Shown in pieces: positions 10,041-17,816 of a stretch of DNA of 17,816 nucleotides. Both the position numbers and the translations under genes were made by a program. The stretch's first letter is position 1. Every line of letters starts with the position of its first letter. The notes under the pieces are model-generated. The model was not told the origin of the DNA. It made no database searches and saw only the letters and a program-made list of their open reading frames with translations. The DNA lies in assembly GCA_027579435.1 (NCBI GenBank), contig JANBPK010000246.1, positions 1 to 17,816 on the forward strand. Reading direction: 5' to 3'. This DNA comes from Candolleomyces eurysporus (taxonomy: Eukaryota > Basidiomycota > Agaricomycetes > Agaricales > Psathyrellaceae).

Positions 10041-13000
10041 ATGGCATCTGTAAGTTTTCTTCCTGTTACCTCGCTGTTGTTGCTCTTTCCTAACCGTTAA
10101 GCCTTAGCGTAAAATCGATGTCGACTATTTCCTCGAGTTCAGGCGCGAATCAAAGATCTGGGGCCTTTATCTCGAGGACGCCGAACAAGCCGCGAAAGAC
10201 AGAGTCGAACCCTTGAAATCAGGCATATTGGACTCTGTTTTCCTATTTGTGCGTAGCCAATATGTGGTTTAGTGGGGTAATCGTTCGGTTGACCTTTTTT
10301 ACAGACCGGTTTATTCGCTGGGGTGATTGACGCTCGGAGTGACATTCAGGACGATTCGGAACAGAATCTGCTCAGTGATATACGCGACGCTCTGCGTGGG
10401 TCTCCAATGGAGGTCGTGCACATCCCTGTTTCCGCGAGTTGGATCAGTGCACTCTGGCTTGTCAGCCTTTACCTTACCCTCTTCAGCGCGATCATGGGCA
10501 TCCTCGCAAAAGCATGGCTAGCGAACCTTATCCCCACCGATACCGGACGCGAAGCACTTGATGCTTATGAACGCTATAGACTGGATAGGGAGTGCACTTA
10601 CTATCTGAAGCCGGCAATTACCTCTTCGTTCTTGCTGATTCAGATAGCATGTATTCTATTCCTTGTCGGGTTGGTTATTCAAAGCAACACCGACCACCAA
10701 ACCGTTGGTCACGTCCTTCTGGCATTTTGTTTGTCCGGGGCTTTGACATATCTCACCTTGGGTTGTCTTCCCTTCGTCACTTCATTGTCGTCTTTCAGGA
10801 CTCCCCTTTCCGATCTCCTTATGATCCTGAAGAACATCATCCACCGGAAGCAGGCCCCATACCCAACATCGAACATCAATGATATCAATGAATGCTTGGG
10901 TGAGATCTTCTATGTTCACTTGATCAAGTCCCCAAACCCGTCACGAGTAGACGGAGCTGTCGCGGAATTGTCTCTCCTCTATCTTGAGGAGAAATGGATT
11001 CAGTTCCTTTGTCGTAGCGAAGCCCCCGAACGCATGTTAGCATGCTTCAAGCTGTGTGCTTCGACGCGAGCCGATGACCCGTCCCGCCAGAACGAGACCC
11101 TCTCAAATTACTTGCTTGCCTTCCTGCGGTTTGCCCACCATTTCGAGGTGGGTAACTTCACCGGGGAGAGGTACTCCACCCTCCTTCACACGTTGGCGGC
11201 ATTACTTGAGCCCGGTCAACCTCTTCACCGATGGAACACCTTGCCTGAAACCGTTCGCCCCCTACAATTAGCTCTCAGAACGGAGATCCTCTGCCTTTTC
11301 CGCCAATCAGCTCACGAGCACTCCCCACCTCTCCATCTCATGGATTTTCATCCCAGCGAGATGGATGCCTGCCCGTGGGAAGTCGTTCGAGTGGATACTC
11401 GCTCCATTTACCGACTGCACTTTATGCTCGCTGCCTGCCGTGGCGTTTTTCAAGCCGAAAACAACGTTATGAAAGTCAGCGCGCTTGTCCTTGGGCTGTC
11501 CATCGCTAAAGGTAGGTAATTCTCCGGCGATGGTCATTGCAATCAGTTGACATTGACAATAGCTGCATGCGCTGTATTGGAAACGAAGCGCACAAACGAA
11601 TCGGTACTCAATATACCATTGAATGAGTATGAGGGGATTGATGCACAGGTGCTGAATGTTTTGTCTCAACTCTCCTCTGTCATGGGTAAATATTCATCGC
11701 CTATCGAGATGAAAATGATGGCCATTGAACTATTTCTAAGTGACCAGCTGGGAAGACATGGCTGTGGACCCGGACGCGGTCGATAATCGGTCGTCTTTCG
11801 TTCGCAGCGCAGATCGCGGGAAGTATGGAGTATTGCAGACCCTTGTGTTGGGGCTAGCTGCACCCCATCACGCGTTCCAACTCCACGCAATCAGGATGCT
11901 CAATCAAGTTCCAGGTTTAAATCGTAAGGAAAATAATCTCATTCATATACTTCATGGGACCCAGCCGACAATTTTTATTGCAGCTGATCTGTTCGTTTTA
12001 ACCCCAATTACCGTCATCTCGAATATGATTGTATACGGGGACGAGGACATCAGAGAGGATGGGCTGGATTTACTATCGAAACTGGTTATGTCCTCAGAAA
12101 AAACTAAGCCTGTGACCACTGCTCTGCTTGCTAGCATTCAGTCGGGATTCGATCAGCATGAACCGCAGCAGCGTCTGCGCACTATCGGGTTTATTGGAAC
12201 CATATCCGAGGGTGCGTCCCTCAATGGCAGTGAGCTGATGGCGAGCTCACGCATACCTTTTTCAGATACACGAAGTCCATTCTACTCTCTTGTTGGCCAA
12301 TTTATTCCTAGCTTGGTTCAGGTTGCCTTGAATGATGACTCCACGGATGTTTCCCAGTCTGCCCTGCATTGGATGAAAGGTCTCTGGGAGCGAGGTAATT
12401 TATTCCCGGCTTCGTATGCTCTGTCGGCCTAACGTCCATATTTTTTGCAGGATTTGCACCAGAAATAAATTCTGCTATAGCAATGACTCTCAGCGCAGGG
12501 TTGGACAGCCCAGATGTTGGGAAACGTTACCACATTGTGAATGACCTGTCAGAACTTCTGAAGGATGATGGATCGAAAGATCCCTCAGAATGGCCACCAT
12601 ATGCCTTTGCGTGGTACAGTCCCTCCAGCCTGGTGGAAGACATAGTTCCTTTTGTATTCGAGAAGATCGTGAGGACTGGCATACATGACAGCGACAGCCT
12701 AGTTCGCGAGGCGGCCAAGACGCTCCTCGAGGATATTAGCAAAGACAGTAAGTTTCAATGGACCAAGAGATCCATTTGAAAGGCATTAATTACCGCTTCT
12801 TTCAGATCATATTGTTGGACTGTGCATCGTCGACCCACTAGCTTGGCTGGAAACTGCCACGGTGCGCCCTAGTTGGTGGTGGGTCCGTAACAATGCCGTG
12901 TTGGTGTTGGGGACCTTCATCAACCATTGTAAGTGAATTCCTTCTGACGCACTGATTTGGAGGTTTTGTATCAACAACGTGGTAATATTCTTAGTCGACC

Positions 13001-16000
13001 CACCAAACAAGGACCTCATCGAAAAGCTTGTTGAATGGGGTGGTATGGATGACGATGACGATGTTCGACGCTCATCTGTCAGGCTGATTTCAACCATTTG
13101 CAAAGAGTGCCATTTGAGCCGTGCGTGATCTATTGGTGCTCGAAAGAACCTATCTAAACCTTTGCAGCGGATATTTTGGAGGTGGTGAAGGCAACTATCT
13201 TATCGGTAAAGGATGTAGTCATTGAAGAACCAGACTCCTCCATACGTTCTCTCTGGGTTGATTTCTTAAGTGAGATGGGGAAACGAGGTGCGGTTCCTCT
13301 TCAGTACTCAATAACCCTCATTCATTAATATTTGCTCCTCCTTAGTGACATTCCCTGAGGTTTTTCCAATCATTCTTGAGCTCTACATTAGAGTGGAAAG
13401 CGACTCTGAGTGGTGGAAAGACGTACATGAAAATTTCTTGATGCTAGGAGAACATGAAAATAGTATGTGCAGAACTATCTATTGCTTTAAGGCCTCCAAG
13501 TCGTTCTAACTTGCTTGCCATTTCAAGACCCTAAATATATCAAAGCCCTTGAAGACGCCTTACCGCAAAATCTCACTGTATCTTTCCATGGTTCTCGTAG
13601 TGAATGGCCCTTAACGGCGAAATGGATTAAGCTGCTGGTGGCTCTTTCACGAAGACGTGCGTTGCTTTCCATGCCAATGAAAATTATATAACCTTCTCAT
13701 TTCAGCAAGCTTGGAGGAAAGTGTCGACAAAGTTCTCAAAGGTGTTGTCCAAGATTTGAAGGATGGAATCGAAGCAAAACCCTCGCCGAGATTTCTGGAG
13801 TCGAATTCGGACACACAAGAATCTCAGGTTCAGGATGACATGAGTGAGCATGATAGTCGGCTTCTTGCATGAGTGTTAGTAATCCTTACAACCAGGTGCG
13901 ATGGATTATATGCCCGAATCGACGCTCGACCCACCTCTGCGTCGACTACTCTACAAAATTGGATCGGCCGATCGAAGGATTTGGGCCGATATTCTTGCTA
14001 CCATCTCTGCACGCTGTAAAGACTTCCCTTTAACATCTGCACAGACATTAATACAGCCTCACCAGTCTCGCTCAACTTCCAAGACGCAGGCACGATCCTC
14101 TTTCAAGTAGCAAAATACGATACCGATACAGAGGTTCAAAGTGCGTGCCTCAATTCTTTAATTCAACTTGCGAAACGGTGTAAGTACAGTCCACCCTTTG
14201 CCGGTATATTCCCCAAGTAATAACCTTATCGATTTGGCCGCCAGCTGTCCCCGTAGGGCTAGTCAACAACATTATCAACCAGTTTGACGATTTTGTCAAT
14301 AGCACAGATTGGAGAGTTCGCTTTAGCTATACGCAGCTGCTATCTACCATAGGGGTGTCAAAAAGCGGTGAAAGATGCCAACTGCTTCCAATTTTCGAAT
14401 CCCGCTGACAATGACCGCAGTTGGACTCTCGTATGAGGTTCTTGGGAAGCTCTCCCTTCGTGCTTTAATGGATGTCGACGATGACTGTCGCTCCGAAGCC
14501 GTCAAAACCTTTTCGAACCTCTTAGAAGCTGAGAACAGCGATCGGGACCCATCATTCAAAGAAAGATATCTTAAAAATGGAGAATCCATGGTGAGGGAGC
14601 ATTTCTATGAAGGCATCGAGGATGGAAGTGGGAAAGTACGTCAATCATGGATCCGGTTAGCTGGTACTCAAATCAAAGACGGTAAGGAAAGAAATGTAGC
14701 AGAGCCCATCTACTCACTATCTGACCTGCTCACGTAGATGATTTTCCTGGACTAATCAAGCTGCTCCATGCCTTGATCAAGGACAGTGACCCTGATGTAC
14801 GGGCAGAGGCGATGACGGTACTACAGCGACTTTTAGAAGATGGTAATGTGGGTGCGTTTCTCGTCGAAGTCTTCCTACTGATTTACATTACAGCCAAAGT
14901 GAGGGCATCAATAGCAGCGAGGCTAGGAAACACTCTCGGTTCTTTCCCTCTGATCCCGGAATACACAGACCGTGCTGCGACGGTGCTGACAATGATCACA
15001 GCACCGCCTAGCTCACAGGACGAAGGTTCGGTTCAGCCCCTTTATCGAGGCTCGTTACTAACCCCGATTCAAGGTTTCGGGAAGGATCTCCACGAGCGAC
15101 ATCAGTTATGGATTCAGATAATCTCACTACTCGGTCGGAATGGTTGGTCTCATATTTTCACATTATTGGTCGTTCGAGCATATTCAAGGCATTTTTAGAT
15201 GAGTTTCAAGCTTTGCCAAAACTCATTCAAGTAGTAATCAAGGAGGAACCAAGCGACACTACCTTTGAATCTCAAGATTCACTATATTCCTTGTTTCAGC
15301 GCGGTGAGCCCTTTCGCACATTTCAAACTCGTCGTCTTTTAATCGCCCCCCGGTCAGTCAAACTTCCTGACCCGATCAACAGCGTCTTGCCCCGAGCCAT
15401 CGAATCAGCACTGAGACTCGATCCGAGATTCAATGTCCGTTTGGCCACTATCAATCTATTTGGTCGTCTGATAGGATGCGTCCCCGGCCGTGGTACGTGA
15501 GCCTCAACGCTGTCTTGAAATGGCACATTCTAACTTTAGACAAAGGTCGTACTCAACCCAGGTACGAAAAGCTCCTGGGACAGAGTTGTGCGTATCATTC
15601 GAGTCTTCAGATCATGGCCTCCACTTGACGTTTTCCTGCAGGTGATCCGCAAATCATCTCGCGATTGGCTGATATTGTCATCAACGACGACGACGAAGAC
15701 TTGCGAATTGCCGCCCTGCAAGTGCTGAAGTTGGCTTACACAGCTCGAGATCGTACGTTATTTCTGCATTCATATCTACTTATCGATATTTACCCGTATT
15801 ATAGTCTTCCGATTTCGGGACCTCATCAAAGTGGCCTTGTCCAAGAGTATTGAGAACTCATTGAAGGATCACGCGAACCCCAAACTCCGTGCAAATGCCG
15901 TGTCAGCTGTGGATAGCCTTACCAAGGGAGGCGCGAACGGTACCGTATCCGAGCTTCCTTTGAGTCTCCGGCTACACCTTAATTGTGGCATGATCAATAG

Positions 16001-17304
16001 ATACATTCAGGGACATTATTTCCACTTCCGTCCCCGGAATACTGAGAATTGTTTTAACCCAAGGCGATGCGAACCTCGGTGAGAGTGTTGAAAAGATTCT
16101 CTTCGACAATCTCTCGGTCTCCACTGAAGAAAGTATGTGAAAATGTTCCAGTATTCATCGAGTCTTACTGATAGGCGGAGCAGCGCCGCTCAACCGAGAT
16201 GTCTTCATCGCAATTCCCCCAATCCTGGCGACGGCCACCTTTTCCGGAAAGGCGGTCGTGTTACAGCTTACAGAAAAACGTATGTGTCTCCAAAGTTCAT
16301 TATGCTTTTGATTCTGATCCTCACTGGGACTTCAGTTGCGATCTCGGTTGATACCGCTACTACTGTCACCCGAGCATTGATCACGATTCTTCGCAACTTG
16401 AACACAACATCGTTCGCTCGCGCAACTACTATCGAACTCCTTTTGAAATTGTATGCAAAACATTGTAAGTCGTCTCAGTTTGGCAACAGCTTAAGCATAT
16501 CCTTAGCCCGCCCCGCAGGTCATTCGATGCCACGGCTCATTGAATCCGCCATACCTGAGATTATCGCGTTGGCACTAGATGACAACTTGAAGGACAATGC
16601 TGGAGAAATACGTATTACTGCAATAAAATTACTCACGGTTGGTGAGTGATAGTTCTTGCCAACTTGTGTTCTTTAGGACCGCTCACCTCGCGCACAGCTT
16701 CGAAGAGCGACGTTAATACCGTGCTGGAGCACATGACGCCCCTGGCGACAAAGTTCATGGCCCTACTTCAAATCGAAGGCTTGAGGCCCTCTGTGGTGGA
16801 ATTGCTCACTTTGATGTCGCGAGATGCGACCGGTAAATAATCACTTTTCAAATATATGGTGCAGAAGGCTCACCAAACCCGATGTCTAGTCCGCCAAGCA
16901 ATTACAGTACGCATAGCTGCGACGGCCTTCAGCTCTGAAAACCACAGCCTTGTTGGTCATGTCGAGCTGCTCGCTAAACTTATCTCGGACGGTATGTAGA
17001 GTAGGCTCTCGTCCATCTTGATTATCCTAAAATTCGAGTAGGACGCTTGCACAACACAGCTACGGATTACATGATGCTTTTCCTGGCACCAGCGTTGGTC
17101 ACTCGCCCGGAACTCGCCCCGTATAGGGTCAAGGTCTTGACCGCGCTCTGGTGTCGATACGGCCGAAGTACCCTAGATCGCGAAGATGTGCCAAGGGAAC
17201 TCCTAGAGTGGTTTCAGCTCGCAGTGTTCGGGCAACATATTACCGTGCGCGAGGCTACAACATGGCGTACACGATATCCAATATGGGTACGGGGTGACCA
17301 GTGA
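10041..17304 (+). CDS. Gene B: DUF6535-like membrane domain plus long HEAT-repeat protein (33 exons)
   Basis: Predicted protein of about 1833 residues, paralogue of gene A. Exons: 10041-10049, 10108-10248, 10305-11511, 11563-11685, 11741-11923, 11984-12211, 12266-12394, 12451-12747, 12806-12928, 12995-13120, 13168-13287, 13346-13462, 13528-13656, 13706-13843, 13896-14015, 14066-14179, 14245-14367, 14421-14681, 14738-14842, 14894-15025, 15074-15142, 15199-15303, 15358-15492, 15546-15587, 15642-15752, 15805-15939, 16001-16132, 16184-16279, 16336-16464, 16519-16641, 16698-16832, 16890-16991, 17042-17304. The frame is continuous with no correction. Introns 3-32 are all phase 1. Membrane helices are near residues 42-58, 97-117, 155-175 and 184-205; the first is five residues shorter than in gene A. 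HEAT motifs start near residue 453. An acceptor at 16675-16676 is possible but would make a 35-nt intron, so 16696-16697 is preferred. Relative to gene A the last exon has a 2-nt loss just before the stop, suggesting a truncated end. Function is unknown; a membrane-anchored binding scaffold is inferred. Confidence 0.85.
10305..10800 (+). other. DUF6535-like four-helix membrane region of gene B
   Basis: This is the same four-helix layout as in gene A, with an unbroken fourth helix (H-V-L-L-A-F-C-L-S-G-A-L-T-Y-L). Nucleotide identity to gene A is visibly higher here than in the downstream repeat exons, including a 50-base perfect match at 10470-10519 that covers third codon positions. After the helices, motifs such as L-I-K-S-P-N-P-S-R-V-D form the usual helical extension seen after DUF6535 regions, before the HEAT exons. 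Confidence 0.7.
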
Positions 17305-17608
17305 CCAGGAATGGGACGTCCCATTCCCACTGACTTGCTTGGGTTGTACGGTGCTTCGACTACAAGATGCTCTCCTTTACGCATAATGTGGTGCATTTTC
17401 TCAATATTCACTATTCAGGAATCATCGCAGATGTGTCGCAATCGTATTTCATCACAGCTCATTATAAACATCTTACTTGGTATCGGTATCTGTCTCGAAA
17501 GACGGGACCAGAATACAAGTATACTATCACAGAGAAAAGTCCCATATACAAACAAAGTAAGAGGAAGGGGTGTCCGGCGGGCGCGAGAGAGAATTGAAGA
17601 TATCCGAA
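17305..17608. other. 3' flank of gene B, convergent with the next minus-strand gene
   Basis: A coding-like remnant follows the stop: in another frame 17309-17384 reads E-W-D-V-P-F-P-L-T-C-L-G-C-T-V-L-R and ends at a TAA, matching the gene A tail. The rest aligns with 7966-8229 and holds no convincing gene. It is probably shared 3' untranslated sequence between gene B and the minus-strand gene ending at 17609. Confidence 0.5.
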
Positions 17609-17816
17609 TCAAACATATCCAGAATGGGTGGGGCCCTGGGGAGGCGGGCTGTAGTTAGGAGAATACGTCGCCGTAGGATGCGCAACCAACGGACCCACAG
17701 GGCCGCTGTAAAGCGTACTATGGCCCATGGACATACGGTGATCCTCGAAGTTGGTGCCGTTCGGAGGAGAGGCCGGTGACGATTGATGCTGGTCATAAGT
17801 GGCATCGTTGAAGTCT
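17609..17816 (-). CDS. C-terminal end of a single-pass membrane protein gene (partial, intact copy)
   Basis: The minus strand is open for 68 codons from the window edge to TGA at 17611-17609. It begins D-F-N-D-A-T-Y-D-Q-H and ends with the proline-rich tail Y-S-P-N-Y-S-P-P-P-Q-G-P-T-H-S-G-Y-V. The pseudogene at 8230-9623 contains the same tail (D-F-H-D-A-T-H-D-Q-H; S-M-G-H-T-L-Y-N-G-P-V) but with a frame change between its parts, whereas here one frame covers everything. By that match it should be the cytoplasmic, disordered end of a single-pass membrane protein whose ectodomain lies beyond the window. It converges on gene B as the pseudogene converges on gene A. Confidence 0.6.
   Translation of the reverse strand, partial: DFNDATYDQHQSSPASPPNGTNFEDHRMSMGHSTLYSGPVGPLVAHPTATYSPNYSPPPQGPTHSGYV

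Larger units (their letters stand above)
10041..17816 (+). repeat. Tandem duplication, copy 2 (continues past the window)
   Basis: This covers gene B, its 3' flank and the start of the second minus-strand gene, in the same order and orientation as copy 1. The start-to-start distance between the two genes is about 9.9 kb. It lacks about 350 nt found in copy 1 at 7608-7962 and the 66-nt repeat of exon 2. Confidence 0.85.

Noticed and set aside
13856..13895. Donor GTCGGC for intron 14 of gene B
   Set aside because: GTGAGC at 13844 has the same phase, a better donor sequence and a normal 52-nt intron.
16642..16676. 35-nt intron in gene B
   Set aside because: All other introns here are 47-69 nt. 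The acceptor at 16696-16697 keeps the same phase and gives 56 nt.
10041..17304. Gene B as a retrocopy of gene A
   Set aside because: All 32 introns are present at matching positions in both copies.
1..17816. Transposon, tRNA, rRNA or CRISPR elements
   Set aside because: No reverse transcriptase or transposase motifs, long terminal or inverted repeats, cloverleaf structures or regularly spaced short repeats were seen.

Overview
The window looks like nuclear DNA of a basidiomycete fungus, probably an Agaricomycete. Long proteins are cut into many short exons by GT-AG introns of about 47-69 nt, often with a CTRAY-like branch site just before the acceptor. The N-terminal membrane domain resembles DUF6535, a family I know from Agaricomycetes. 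I cannot name a genus.

The main content is a tandem duplication. Gene A (128-7583, +) and gene B (10041-17304, +) are paralogues with the same 33-exon structure. Each predicted protein (about 1905 and 1833 residues) starts with a four-helix DUF6535-like membrane region and continues into a very long HEAT/ARM-type alpha-solenoid. Introns 1 and 2 are phase 0. Introns 3 to 32, thirty in a row, are all phase 1. In many exons the intron falls 13 residues after the conserved Arg (or the residue in its place) of the HEAT motif, so the gene is close to one repeat per exon. I reconstructed both models by hand from splice sites, frame continuity and A/B comparison. Exon lengths match in 23 of 33 exons and otherwise differ by multiples of three, apart from the last exon. 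Gene A needs one base removed at an ambiguous N plus G-run (895-902) to stay in frame. Both copies appear damaged at the extreme C-terminus.

Between the two genes, on the minus strand (about 8230-9623), lie the remains of a second gene, convergent with gene A. It resembles fungal single-pass membrane proteins with an extracellular beta-sandwich region, one TM helix and a disordered, proline-rich tail. It carries an in-frame stop and several frame changes, so it is a pseudogene. The matching position after gene B holds the C-terminal end of an apparently intact copy (complement 17609 to beyond 17816). The duplicated unit is therefore a convergent two-gene module: DUF6535-HEAT gene plus single-pass membrane protein gene.

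The 417 bp between the pseudogene start and gene B is a head-to-head intergenic stretch with a TATA-like box. I saw no tRNA, rRNA, CRISPR array or recognisable transposon.
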